Shown here: positions 18,101 to 27,014 of the stretch, piece by piece
How the letters are laid out: each line of letters opens with the position of its first letter
How positions within the stretch are numbered: position 1 is the stretch's first letter
Source: Rubellimicrobium arenae
GTDB taxonomy: Bacteria > Pseudomonadota > Alphaproteobacteria > Rhodobacterales > Rhodobacteraceae
Assembly: GCF_017916275.1 (NCBI RefSeq)
Contig: NZ_JAFMST010000005.1
Span: 186,001-250,000, forward strand
DNA length: 64,000 bases
Direction of reading: 5' to 3'
Position numbers and translations under genes: made by a program
Notes under the pieces: generated by a model
What the model saw: the letters and a program-made list of their open reading frames with translations, nothing else
What the model was told of the DNA's origin: nothing
The model's database searches: none

Positions 18101-20553
18101 CGCTCGACCGGGCGGCCCGAGCTTTCGACGGCCCGGACGGCGATGCTGGCCTCGAGCGGCTGCATCGGGGGCTCGTCGAGGACGGGAAGGGCCAGAGACA
18201 ATTTCGCTGAGCCATCCGCTTCCGTGATCGTCCCGCCGAAGCTGTCCTGCCGCGTTCCGACGGGTGCGTCGTGCAAGCCCCAAGTGTAGCCAGGGTAGGC
18301 CTCCACGTCCTGTGCGGCGGCCAGCGTCACGTCGCCCTCCAGGGTGATCCCTGCCGCGGGTGCGCCGAAGAGCCAGTCGGCCTGCACGTCCACCGGGATG
18401 GCATCGGTGATCCGGGCGCGTTCGGGTGCGTCGAGCGTCACGTCGATGCGCTCGGGCAGGAAGTCCTCGACGAGAAGGCGGCTCTCGGCCAGCGGCGCCT
18501 CGGTCTCGGGGTCGATCAGGACCGAAAGGCGCCATGTGCCGCGTGGCGCGTTGGGGGCGATGTCGAAGGCGAAGACGTGCCCGCCCGCGGCATCCTGCGC
18601 CGAAGTCTCGCGTGCGTATTCGACCCCGTCGGGACGGGTGAGCACGGCGGTCAGGGGGACGCCGGACATGGCCCTCGCCTGATCGTCGCGCAGCAGCGCC
18701 GTCGCATGGATGGTCTCCCCGGCACGGTAGGCCCCGCGATCCGTCGCCAGGAAGGCATCGGTCGGTCCCGAGGGCTCGATCCCCTCGACGCCGCGATCCG
18801 ACAGGTCGAAGGCCGGGTCCATGAGCGACAGGAAGGCCATGTCCGACGGAGCGGCTGCGTCACCTCTGGTGACCGTGACGAGCGCCGGAGCCTCGCCGCC
18901 CGTGCCGCGCGACAGGCCTGCGGCAAAGCGGGCCACCCCTTCTGGATCCGTCGTCGCCCGCCCCAGCACGCCGTTGGCTCGGGACACAAGGGCAACCTGC
19001 GCCCCTTCGACGGCCGACGCGTCCGACAGGGATCGCACCACCACCGTGAGCCCGTCATCGCCCTGGAAGGTCGCAAGGCCGAGGTCGGACAGCACGAACC
19101 ACTGGCTCGTGGCCGGCGCGGCGTCGAGGTTCTGGCCGGGAACGGCGGCGGTCAGCACGAACACCCCGGCGGGCTGGTCCTTCAGCAATTCCGCCAGGGG
19201 CACCTCGGTCGTGACGTCGGCGTTCAGATCCGCCTTCCCGACCTCCACCGTCCCTTCCCAGACGAGCTGGCCCAGGTTCTCCGTGAACCAGGACTGGTCC
19301 CAGTCGTAGACGGGCGCGTCGAAGTTGCCGTCCACCAGCGTCCGGAGCAGGTTCTGGTCGTTGACCCGCGACAGCCGCAGCGCGACCTCGGACAGGTTGA
19401 CGGTCTCGACCGGGATCGAGGTCTGTCCGTCCCGCGGCAGCACATAGGCGCGCGACAGAACCCGGACGGCGGGGCTGCGGTCGCGGACGTAAAGGTCAAG
19501 AGGCACGGTCTTGGCCAGCGTCTCGCCCGAGGCGGAGGGAAGGCCTTCGCGCAGCGCCAGGTGGATCCGCTGCCCATGGGCCAGCCCATCCACGCAAAGC
19601 TGCTGGCCGTCGGCGGAGACCGTCAAGGCGGCATCGGGCAGCTGGACGAAGGGAGCGTAGTCGAAGCCGGGCCTGAGACCCTCATTGAAGGAGACGCAGG
19701 CCCGAGGCTCGGCCGCGTCGCTGTCGACCTGGGTGTCCGTGACGTTGAACCCGAACAGCCCGACGACCCGGTCGAGCGCCTCATCCAGCTCGGGCCGGGG
19801 ATCGAGCTGATAGGCCTGTCGAAGCACCGGGATCGCCTCGCGTCCGCGCCCCTGCGCTTCGAGAGCTTGTGCCAGCAGGGTGAGGGCGTCGGCCTGCGAG
19901 TGTCCGTCGGCGCTTCGCAGGTAGGCTGCGATGGAGGCCGACACGGCGCGTCCGCGCGCGATGTCCGCTTCGTTCGACCCCGAGGGGAGCGACAGCCCCA
20001 GGCGGGCGTAGTCGCGCCAGAGGCCCGGATCGTCGTTCAGGGCGACTGCGGCTCCCGTGAAACGGAATGCCGCGAGGAGATCGCCGGCCGCCTCTCTTTC
20101 CCGGGCCGCCGCGATCAGCTCGGGGGCGGAGAACTCGTCCGACGAGTGCTCCCGACCGACCTCCCGGCCCAGCGTTTCCGCGCCCTCCAGGTCCCCGGGA
20201 GGCAGGAAGCCGAGCCGAGCCGCCCGTTGCGCCGCATTGGCCAGAACATCCGGATCGGTGTCGAGCACGCGGCCCGAGATGGTGCCGTCAAAGGGCCGGA
20301 TCTCGCCCACCCCGCTCTTGGGGAAGCACGAGGCAGCGCCCTGATTGTAGGTGAACGCGACGCAGGCCCTGTCGGCCAGGCAGGTCGCCTGACAGGCATC
20401 GAGCGAAAGGTCGAAGAGTTGCGTGAGGTCGGAGCCATAGAAGTCCACGTCCCGCGAGATGGCGACCCGGCGGTCCGGCACCCCGTCCGGGGCATCGCCT
20501 TGCGCAAGGGCCGGCGTGGCCAAGACAAGCAGGGCGGCAATCAGGCGGCGCAT
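15097..20553 (-). CDS. Bacterial alpha-2-macroglobulin with N-terminal PAN domain
   Basis: The protein has 1818 residues. A signal peptide (RRLIAALLVLATPALA) is followed by a PAN/Apple-like module with paired cysteines (DACQATCLADRACVAFTY, residues about 30-90), a helical segment, and successive macroglobulin domains. The thioester site YGCTEQVTSQ lies near residue 1376, so the bait-and-trap mechanism should be active: cleavage by a foreign protease exposes the thioester and traps it covalently. The signal lacks a lipobox cysteine, unlike E. coli YfhM, so it is predicted soluble or anchored through PAN. The ATG at 20553 has GGGGAGGA upstream; a GTG one codon earlier is possible. Coupled to pbpC by a 4-bp overlap. 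Confidence 0.93.
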   Translation of the reverse strand: MRRLIAALLVLATPALAQGDAPDGVPDRRVAISRDVDFYGSDLTQLFDLSLDACQATCLADRACVAFTYNQGAASCFPKSGVGEIRPFDGTISGRVLDTDPDVLANAAQRAARLGFLPPGDLEGAETLGREVGREHSSDEFSAPELIAAAREREAAGDLLAAFRFTGAAVALNDDPGLWRDYARLGLSLPSGSNEADIARGRAVSASIAAYLRSADGHSQADALTLLAQALEAQGRGREAIPVLRQAYQLDPRPELDEALDRVVGLFGFNVTDTQVDSDAAEPRACVSFNEGLRPGFDYAPFVQLPDAALTVSADGQQLCVDGLAHGQRIHLALREGLPSASGETLAKTVPLDLYVRDRSPAVRVLSRAYVLPRDGQTSIPVETVNLSEVALRLSRVNDQNLLRTLVDGNFDAPVYDWDQSWFTENLGQLVWEGTVEVGKADLNADVTTEVPLAELLKDQPAGVFVLTAAVPGQNLDAAPATSQWFVLSDLGLATFQGDDGLTVVVRSLSDASAVEGAQVALVSRANGVLGRATTDPEGVARFAAGLSRGTGGEAPALVTVTRGDAAAPSDMAFLSLMDPAFDLSDRGVEGIEPSGPTDAFLATDRGAYRAGETIHATALLRDDQARAMSGVPLTAVLTRPDGVEYARETSAQDAAGGHVFAFDIAPNAPRGTWRLSVLIDPETEAPLAESRLLVEDFLPERIDVTLDAPERARITDAIPVDVQADWLFGAPAAGITLEGDVTLAAAQDVEAYPGYTWGLHDAPVGTRQDSFGGTITEADGSAKLSLALPVLDEPPMQPLEASIAVRAVESSGRPVERRVTVPVDPGRSILGLKVPSEPVAVGGVAQVSILGLGPEMAPETMTVAWTVNKLETRYQWYSLDGDWSWEPVTRRVRVSSGQTALDGRSPATVRVPVEWGRYEIVAEQLDGDHAAASATFLAGWYAPASAEESPDRLDVSLDADRYKPGETATLRIAAEGEGTAIVSVLANRLVALRAVEVTAGETQVQLPVTDDWGTGVYVAAHLLRPLDGRAPEDARLPARSLGIAHASIDPGRRHLSVALDAPAEVRPRQPLTVGIDVQGVVAGEPTYVTLAAVDVGILNLTGFESPDPAAHYFGQHRLGVELRDLYGRLIEPTGGAAGVLRQGGDGMSVTTQSSPPTEDLLAYFQGPVQVDAQGHAEVTFDLPAFNGSVRLMAIAWSDDGVGAAEDEVIVRDPVVLTASLPRVLSPGDESRLRIDLTETAGVGGQYEVQVIPSEGLSIPMTRERPLADLEPGGTWRRDLRVIASAPGTHDVTVRITTPDGERLERTYPVNVTSRDPVTARTLRFTLDPGMGFTFDDTVLAGFVPGSAEAALSVGPLARLNVAGLLTALDRTPYGCTEQVTSQALPLLYLADVAKALDLMPSTDLDRRISDAITLILANQDSSGAFGLWGPWSGDLWLDSYVTDFLSRARTQGHEVPDVAFALAIANLKNQVAYYPDFEAGGEDLAYALLVLAKEGEALVGDLRYYADTKADQFATPLALAQLGAALAAYGDQPRADRLFGQADAMLGMAGAEPQQSVWRADYGTQWRDAAAVLTLAVEAGSSAVDTGALSAEVGSHVNEPASTQESVWTLLAAAAMSQDAGAAGVTVNGTVPQGPVAWHMEENGATARVENTGTREIDLTVTALGVPETPEPAGGTGWSIERTYYTLDGAPVSPNEVAVGTRLVAVLQVTPMGFQAARLMVNDPLPGGFEIDNPNLLSSGSTRGLEWLTAIQPSHTEARDDRFLAAVDWQSEDPFEVAYIVRAVTPGEYRHPAPSVEDMYRPAMRANGATGEVTITP

Positions 20554-20778
20554 CACGGGTCCTCCCCTGGGTCGTGCGATCCGAGATTCGCATCACGAGC
20601 CGGCGCTGTCTACGCGGCGGCGGGTGCGGTTATCCCGACTTGGGGCCGTCCCGAGGCAGAACGTGTCGCCCCGCAGCCGCTGGCGGGCCGGCCTGCTCGA
20701 CGCGGATGATTCCCGGCCCGCGAAGACGCCCCAGCCGGGGCAAGGGCAGTCATGGACCTGCTTCGGCCTCGTGGATCC

Positions 20779-23517
20779 TCATTCGAAGGCGTAGGCGAAC
20801 CCACCGTCACCCCCGGTCACGGTGACCTTTGCCAGGGTCTGCCCGGCCAGCTTGCGGCCGAGCACCTGCCGGCTCAGCTCCGGCAGCAGGGTGTTCGTCA
20901 GGATCGCGTCGATCATCCGTCCACCCGACTCGATCTCGGTGCAGCGCGCCTTGATGAGGTCGAGCGCTCCTTCGCCCAACGTGAGCTCCGCGCCGTAGCC
21001 GTCGGCGAGGCGGCGCGCGATCGAGCGCAGCTTGTGGCCGGCGATCGCTTCGATCATCGCGTCCGAGAGCGGAAGGTAAGGGATCGTGACCACCCGCCCG
21101 AGAAAGGCGGCCGGAAAGACCCGGAGGAGCGGCGCGCGCAGGGCCGCCGCCAGTTCATCCCGGTCGCCGGGCTGTCGGCCGTCCTCGGTCAGCGCCATGA
21201 TCTCCTCGGACCCGACATTGGACGTGAGCAGGATCAGCGTGTTCTTGAAGTCGATGCGCCGGCCTTCGCTGTCGTCCATCATCCCCTTGTCGAACACCTG
21301 GTAGAAGATCTCGTGGACGTCCGGGTGGGCCTTCTCGACCTCGTCGAGGAGCACCACGGAATAGGGCCGCCGGCGGACCGCCTCGGTGAGGATTCCGCCC
21401 TTGCCGTAGCCGACGTAGCCGGGCGGCGCGCCCTTGAGCGTGGACACCGTATGCGCTTCCTGGAACTCGCTCATGTTGATCGAGACGAGGTTCTGCTCTC
21501 CCCCATAGAGGGCCTCGGCCAGGGCGAGGGCGGTCTCGGTCTTTCCGACCCCAGACGGGCCGCAGAGAAGGAAGACGCCGACCGGCTTCTCGGAGGCGCC
21601 TAGCCCCGCATAGGCGGTCTGGATTCGATTGGCGATGATACCCATGGCATGGTCCTGGCCCACGACCCTGTCCGACAGGATCGAGGCCAGCTTCAGCGCC
21701 TTCTCGGTCTGGCTCGCCAGCATCCGGCCCAGCGGGATCCCGGTCCAGTCCTGCACCACCGAGCCCACGGCGTTCCGGTCCACCGCAGGGAGGATCAGCG
21801 GCCGTTCCCCCTGCGCCTGCGCGAGCTCAGTCATGCGCGCGCGGAGCTGGGCCATCATCTGTGCGCAGTCCTCGGGCGACGGGTTGGCGTCCCCATCGGC
21901 GGCGCTGCCCGAAGCTTCGGGCACGGAGGGCTGGGGGGCGACCTCGGAACGCTCCGGCCCTGCAATCCCCGCCGGAGCATCCACCGCAGCGCCGCCGCGT
22001 CTGAGGCGTGCGCGCAGGTCCAGGATCTCGTCGACGAGGGCCTTCTCGGCGTCCCACCTTTCCTTGGCCTGACCAAGCTCGGCCTCGGCCTGAGCGATGG
22101 CGTTCGCCACGTCCTTGGGCCGGTCGCCGACGTCCAGCCCGATCCCGGCCTCGCGGGCGATGATGTCCTGCTCGACCAGGAGGCTGGCCCGGCGCCGTTC
22201 GATGTCTTCGACCTCGGCGGGGGTGGCGTGCTGGCTCACCGCGACCCGGGCGCAGGCCGTGTCGAGCAGGCTGATCGCCTTGTCGGGCAACTGGCGCGCC
22301 GGAAGGTAGCGGTGCGACAGGCGAACGGCGGCCTCGATCGCCTCGTCCAGGATCTCGACCTTGTGGTGCTTCTCCAGCACGCCTGCGATGCCGCGGCACA
22401 TGCGGATGGCCGCGTCCTCGGAAGGCTCCTCGACCTTCACGACCTGAAAGCGCCGGGTCAGGGCAGGGTCCTTTTCGATATGCTCCTTGTATTCGGACCA
22501 GGTGGTCGCGGCGACCGTGCGAAGCTCTCCCCGGGCAAGGGCCGGCTTGAGCAGGTTCGCCGCATCGCCCGTGCCGGCAGCCCCGCCCGCGCCGATCAGG
22601 GTATGCGCCTCGTCGATGAACAGGATGATGGGCGTGGAACTCGACTGCACCTCGTCCACGACGGCCTTGAGACGCTTCTCGAACTCGCCCTTGACGCTCG
22701 CCCCGGCCTGCATGAGCCCGATGTCGAGCATGTGGAGATCGACGCCCGCGAGCTGGGGGGGCACGTCGCCCTTGGCCAGGCGCAGGGCGAACCCTTCGAC
22801 GACGGCCGTCTTGCCCACCCCCGCCTCACCGGTGAGGATGGGATTGTTCTGCCGACGACGCATCAGGATGTCGATGATCTGCCGGATCTCGGCGTCCCGC
22901 CCGACGACAGGGTCGATGCGCCCGTCGCGCGCCCGCGCCGTCAGGTTCGTCGCGTATTGCGCGAGCGCCGAGCGCCCCCCGGCCTGCGGCGACGCGGCGG
23001 CGGGGGGCGGGGCGCCGGTCTGCTCGGCCGAGTCCGACAGGAGGTCGGGGAGGGCCGGCACCAGCGACGCCGCATCGAGCTTGTCGAACTCGAGGCTGAT
23101 CTTGAGCAGAAGCCCCTCAAGGACCGGCGTCCTGAGCGCGGCCAGGAGGATATACGAGGATCGGACCGTGTCGTCGCCGGATTCCAGGCTCCCATAGGTC
23201 CAGGCCTCCTGAATGGCGCGAAAGATGTGGTCCGAGAACTCCTCGACCGCGGTTGCGCCGCGAGGCAGGGCGTCGATGGCGCGGACCGTGTCGGCGGCAA
23301 GCCGCGACAGGTCCACGCCCGCGGACCTGAGCAGGATCTCGAAATCCGAGCGCGGGGACATCGAGAGCTGTTCCACGAGGTGGACGAACTCGACATAGGG
23401 GTTTCCGCGGGCCTTGGCGGTCTGGGCCGCGTCCGAGAAGGCCCTGAGGCAGGTGGGATTGAGCTTTCCAACCAGCTCGCGCCGCTTGATGGTTTCGCCC
23501 GTACCCCGTGCGGCCAT
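20779..23517 (-). CDS. tssH: T6SS sheath-disassembly AAA+ ATPase ClpV
   Basis: The 912-residue Clp/Hsp100 ATPase uses ATP to extract TssC from contracted T6SS sheaths and recycle TssB/C. Features in order: an N-terminal Clp repeat domain (LNPTCLRAFSDAAQ), AAA-1 with Walker A GEAGVGKT and Walker B ILFIDEAHTLIGAGG, a coiled-coil middle domain near residues 420-560, and AAA-2 with GPSGVGKTETA and VVLLDEVEKAHPDV. The insert rich in Ala/Gly/Pro (about residues 510-555) and the NLVSINMSEFQEAHTVS pore-region segment mark it as ClpV rather than ClpB. GGGGAGGG precedes the ATG. It is divergent from ppkA with a 125-bp shared promoter region and 225 bp upstream of the alpha-2-macroglobulin gene on the same strand. 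Confidence 0.95.
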   Translation of the reverse strand: MAARGTGETIKRRELVGKLNPTCLRAFSDAAQTAKARGNPYVEFVHLVEQLSMSPRSDFEILLRSAGVDLSRLAADTVRAIDALPRGATAVEEFSDHIFRAIQEAWTYGSLESGDDTVRSSYILLAALRTPVLEGLLLKISLEFDKLDAASLVPALPDLLSDSAEQTGAPPPAAASPQAGGRSALAQYATNLTARARDGRIDPVVGRDAEIRQIIDILMRRRQNNPILTGEAGVGKTAVVEGFALRLAKGDVPPQLAGVDLHMLDIGLMQAGASVKGEFEKRLKAVVDEVQSSSTPIILFIDEAHTLIGAGGAAGTGDAANLLKPALARGELRTVAATTWSEYKEHIEKDPALTRRFQVVKVEEPSEDAAIRMCRGIAGVLEKHHKVEILDEAIEAAVRLSHRYLPARQLPDKAISLLDTACARVAVSQHATPAEVEDIERRRASLLVEQDIIAREAGIGLDVGDRPKDVANAIAQAEAELGQAKERWDAEKALVDEILDLRARLRRGGAAVDAPAGIAGPERSEVAPQPSVPEASGSAADGDANPSPEDCAQMMAQLRARMTELAQAQGERPLILPAVDRNAVGSVVQDWTGIPLGRMLASQTEKALKLASILSDRVVGQDHAMGIIANRIQTAYAGLGASEKPVGVFLLCGPSGVGKTETALALAEALYGGEQNLVSINMSEFQEAHTVSTLKGAPPGYVGYGKGGILTEAVRRRPYSVVLLDEVEKAHPDVHEIFYQVFDKGMMDDSEGRRIDFKNTLILLTSNVGSEEIMALTEDGRQPGDRDELAAALRAPLLRVFPAAFLGRVVTIPYLPLSDAMIEAIAGHKLRSIARRLADGYGAELTLGEGALDLIKARCTEIESGGRMIDAILTNTLLPELSRQVLGRKLAGQTLAKVTVTGGDGGFAYAFE

Positions 23518-23642
23518 CGGACCCTCCCCTGTGGGATCCTGCCGCGTTCCGATGCAAGATTTCCGGCACGCGGCCCGGCTTCCAGTCTATGAAGGAGTTG
23601 GGCCGCTGGCGACAACTTTCTCGGCCCGAGGAGGAACGGCGC

Positions 23643-25739
23643 ATGATCCAGCCCCTTCCGACGGACATCTTCCACCAGGGTCAGGTGCTCAACAACACCT
23701 ACGAGATTGAGGGCGTGCTGGGCCGGGGCGGCACGGGCGAGGTCTACCGGGCGCGCAACCTGGTGTCCGGGCGCATCGTAGCGGTCAAGGCGCTGGCCCG
23801 CCAGTTCTCGGGCAACGAGGACTACATCGAGCTGATGCGCCGCGAGGAGCAGATGCGCGACATCGCCCACGATGCGGTGGTGCGCTACACGGAATGCTCC
23901 CGCTCGGACGATGGCAACGTGTTCCTGGTCATGGACTTCATCGACGGGCCGTCGCTGTTCGACGAGCTGCGGCGGCGGCGCTTCGACCCGCGGGAGTTGC
24001 TGATCGTCGGCCACCGTGTCGCCGAGGGGCTCGCGGCGGCCCATCGCAGGGGGATCGTGCATCGCGACCTTTCCCCCGACAACGTCGTCCTCCGCGGGGG
24101 CGAGCCCGAGCGGGCCACGATCATCGACTTCGGGATCGCCAAGGATACCACGCCGGGAGCTCGGACGATCGTCGGCAACGACTTCGCCGGGAAGTATGAA
24201 TACGCCGCGCCCGAGCAGCTGGAAGGGCAGGCCGATGCGCGTTCCGATCTCTACGCCCTGGGGGCGTCGCTGCTGGCGGCTTGGCGGGGCGAGGTGCCGT
24301 TCGTGGGCACGACGCCGGGAGAGATCGTCCGCCGCAAGCGCCTGCCGCTCGACACCGAGGGTCTGCCGCAGCCGCTCAAAGGGCTGATCGACAAACTGTC
24401 GGCTCCGGCGCCGGGGTCCCGGCCTGCATCGGCGACCGAGGCGCTGGCGGATTTCGAGAACGCCTTGCGCCTGGGCCGGGGGGCCCGGCCGGCCAAGGCT
24501 GGCGGGCAAAGGACAGGACGCAAGTGGGGGCTCGTGGCCGCAGGGCTCTTGGTCATCGTCCTTGGGGCCGGCGGCGGTCTTTGGCGGGCCGGGATGCTGG
24601 ACGGGGTCCTTCAGCCCGATCTCCCCGAGGCCGTCCCTTATCGGCTGACCGCAAGTGTCCTGGGTGGGCCGATCCTGGAGGGCAACGCTCCGGACGCGGA
24701 GGCCTCCCTTGCGTTGCGGCAGGCCTTTGGCGCCATAGCCGGCCAGATGCCACCCGAGGTCAGCCTGGTCCTTGCCCGCGGCGTGCCGTCCGAGGCCTGG
24801 CCCGGAACGATGGCCGCGATGATCGAGGCTGCCGCAGGGCTCGAGGATTGGACGCTCGAGGCGGAGGGAAGCGCCGTGCACCTGTCGGGCTTTGCGCCCG
24901 ATACCGGATCCCGGGACCGCCTCGCCGCCGCCCTCACCGAGCGCGCGAGCGAGGCAGGCCTCAGCCTTGATCTGGACCTCCGCCTGGCGCCGCGGCTGCT
25001 TCGCCCGGATCAGGTGATTGGGGCGCTCGCGCCGGTCGCGACCTGCGGTTCCATGGGACTGATCGAGCCACCGGAGGACGCCTACGGCCCTGCGGACCGG
25101 ATTCGCGTCACAGGCGACGTCGCGGCCGCCGGGGACGAGGTTCGCATCCGCGAAGCCTTGGACGCGGTGGCCGGAGATCGTCCGGTCCAGCTGGAGGCCT
25201 CGGTCCTGAATGCCGACCTTTGCGCGATCCGCGCGCTGCTGCCGACGCTGCCCTCAGCCGGGATGTCCATCCGCTTCTCGGACGGGGCCACCGGAGGCGT
25301 CAACCTGTCGGGCATCTATTCCGCCGGGGCGAACCCGGTCGTGGAGGTCGAATTGCCTGCCACGGTCCGCGACGGCTGGCTTTGGGTCATCCTGGTGGAC
25401 AACACCGGAAAGGTCTTCAACCTGCTGCCCAACATCAGCCAGACCGAGCATCGGATCGCAGAACTGGGCACGGTCGAGAACGGCATCCGGCGCATCCCCG
25501 TGCTGCACTCGATCGACGAGTTCTCCCACGACAACACCAAGCTCGCCTTCCGCATATCGGCGCAGGACTTCGGCAAGAGCGAAGTCATCGCCTTCCTCTC
25601 GCGCGAGCCCCTCTTTAGTGTGCGACGCCCCCGCGACGAATCCGTCGCCTCGTTCGCCGAGGCTCTGGCGGGGGTCGAGAGAAACCAGCCCGGGAACCTG
25701 ACCGCCCTGGCCGCCCGGGTGCTCGAAGGCCGACCTTGA
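23643..25739 (+). CDS. ppkA: T6SS-associated Ser/Thr protein kinase
   Basis: The 698-residue protein has an N-terminal Hanks-type kinase with intact motifs: glycine loop GRGGTGEVY, VAVKAL lysine, catalytic HRDLSPDNV, metal-binding DFGIAK, and EYAAPEQLEG. One membrane helix (LVAAGLLVIVLGAGGGLW, near residue 295) anchors it, leaving a periplasmic part that ends in a DUF4384-like domain (residues about 540-660). In T6SS loci this kinase phosphorylates the FHA protein to trigger assembly, and PppA reverses it; both partners are encoded here. GAGGAGG lies before the ATG at 23643, and the kinase homology begins just after it. It heads the long plus-strand T6SS operon. Confidence 0.92.
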   Translation: MIQPLPTDIFHQGQVLNNTYEIEGVLGRGGTGEVYRARNLVSGRIVAVKALARQFSGNEDYIELMRREEQMRDIAHDAVVRYTECSRSDDGNVFLVMDFIDGPSLFDELRRRRFDPRELLIVGHRVAEGLAAAHRRGIVHRDLSPDNVVLRGGEPERATIIDFGIAKDTTPGARTIVGNDFAGKYEYAAPEQLEGQADARSDLYALGASLLAAWRGEVPFVGTTPGEIVRRKRLPLDTEGLPQPLKGLIDKLSAPAPGSRPASATEALADFENALRLGRGARPAKAGGQRTGRKWGLVAAGLLVIVLGAGGGLWRAGMLDGVLQPDLPEAVPYRLTASVLGGPILEGNAPDAEASLALRQAFGAIAGQMPPEVSLVLARGVPSEAWPGTMAAMIEAAAGLEDWTLEAEGSAVHLSGFAPDTGSRDRLAAALTERASEAGLSLDLDLRLAPRLLRPDQVIGALAPVATCGSMGLIEPPEDAYGPADRIRVTGDVAAAGDEVRIREALDAVAGDRPVQLEASVLNADLCAIRALLPTLPSAGMSIRFSDGATGGVNLSGIYSAGANPVVEVELPATVRDGWLWVILVDNTGKVFNLLPNISQTEHRIAELGTVENGIRRIPVLHSIDEFSHDNTKLAFRISAQDFGKSEVIAFLSREPLFSVRRPRDESVASFAEALAGVERNQPGNLTALAARVLEGRP

Positions 25740-25871
25740 CGCAAGGATAACGTGCTGCGACAGTCAACCTGACGGTGAGACGGATCGACGTGGTTTCGTG
25801 ACGGCGCTCGTCCTGGATCCAAGCTGATTGCAGTTGCCCCGTCCTGTCCTTGCCCTGGAGAGGCGGACATC

Positions 25872-27014
25872 GTGACATCGATTGACTCGTTCCTTGTTCC
25901 CATCTCGCAAGCGAACCCCTCCGGGCTCGAGCTTCGGAACGACGCCCGTTTCCATGCCATCGAGCGTATTCTTCTTCCCGCCACGCAGTCCGCGCGGGCG
26001 CAGGCTCCGGACTCCGAGCCGGCCGTGGACTGGGACGACGTGCTGCGGCGCTGCGAGGAGGTCGGAGCCGACGGGCATGACCTGCGGTTGCTTGTCATCG
26101 TCGTCAGGGCGCTGGCGCAGATCGATGGGTTCCGGGGGATGGCCCAAGGGCTGTCGCTCCTTACCCAAGCGGTCGAGACCTACTGGACGACGTTGCACCC
26201 GGTGCTGCGGGACCGTCCGTCGCCCCGGGACGCGGCGGTCCGTCGGCTCAACGCGCTGTTCCAGCTCGAGAACGATGAGGACGGCCTGCTTTGCGACCTG
26301 TCCTACATGGCCCTGTTCAGCCTGAGGAGCCTCGGACGGTTCACGGGCGCAGACCTTGCTGCCGGCAGCCTGTCGCGGACGGCCTTCCTCAACGAAACCC
26401 CGCCGGGACTGGGCGAAGCCGAACGGGCCGCGATGGCGGCGCAGCACGAGGCCAGGGTCGGACGCGTGAGGACCGGCTGCCGCATGCTCGCCGTCGAGGA
26501 GCCGACCCGGCTGGCCGACCTGAGCGAAGGCGTCGCGCTGGCCCGCGCCGCCTTGGGCAGACTGGAGGACCGGCTGTCCGCCCGGCTGGCGGAGGAAGGG
26601 GCGGGCGTGACCTTTGCCCGGCTCGGCCGTTTTCTGGAACGGGTGGCCACGACCCTGGGTCAGTCCGGCCAGAGTCAGGATGCGGCCGGAACAGTCCTGC
26701 CCCAGGCAGGTCCGTCGCCCGCGACGGCCGCGGCTGCGGGCGGCCCGTCCGCCGCGCCGGACCAGGTCGGCGGGGATGTGGTGACATCGCGGCAGGATGT
26801 GGAGCGGATGCTGGACCGCATCATCGAATTCTATGAGCAAACGGAACCCGCATCGCCGATCCCGCTGCTGGCGCGGCGCCTGAGGCGGATGGTGCCCATG
26901 ACCTTCCTCCAGCTCATGGAGGAGCTTGCGCCCAGCGGGATGAAGGAAGTCCGCAACCTCGCCGGCGTGACCGACGAGAAGACGAGAGCGAAGGGGGGAG
27001 CCGCCGATGGCTGA
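25872..27014 (+). CDS. tssA: T6SS baseplate/cap protein TssA
   Basis: The 380-residue protein carries the ImpA_N domain at its start (FLVPISQANPSGLELRND, residues 6-150) and the typical C-terminal helical segment PLLARRLRRMVPMTFLQLME followed by ELAPSG and VRNLAG. The middle (about residues 265-300) is an Ala/Gly/Pro linker. TssA primes and caps sheath polymerisation at the baseplate. The start is a GTG at 25872 with GGAGAGG a little far upstream; no better in-frame start is seen. A 132-bp gap after ppkA may hold an internal promoter. The last 8 bp overlap tssB. Confidence 0.93.
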   Translation: MTSIDSFLVPISQANPSGLELRNDARFHAIERILLPATQSARAQAPDSEPAVDWDDVLRRCEEVGADGHDLRLLVIVVRALAQIDGFRGMAQGLSLLTQAVETYWTTLHPVLRDRPSPRDAAVRRLNALFQLENDEDGLLCDLSYMALFSLRSLGRFTGADLAAGSLSRTAFLNETPPGLGEAERAAMAAQHEARVGRVRTGCRMLAVEEPTRLADLSEGVALARAALGRLEDRLSARLAEEGAGVTFARLGRFLERVATTLGQSGQSQDAAGTVLPQAGPSPATAAAAGGPSAAPDQVGGDVVTSRQDVERMLDRIIEFYEQTEPASPIPLLARRLRRMVPMTFLQLMEELAPSGMKEVRNLAGVTDEKTRAKGGAADG

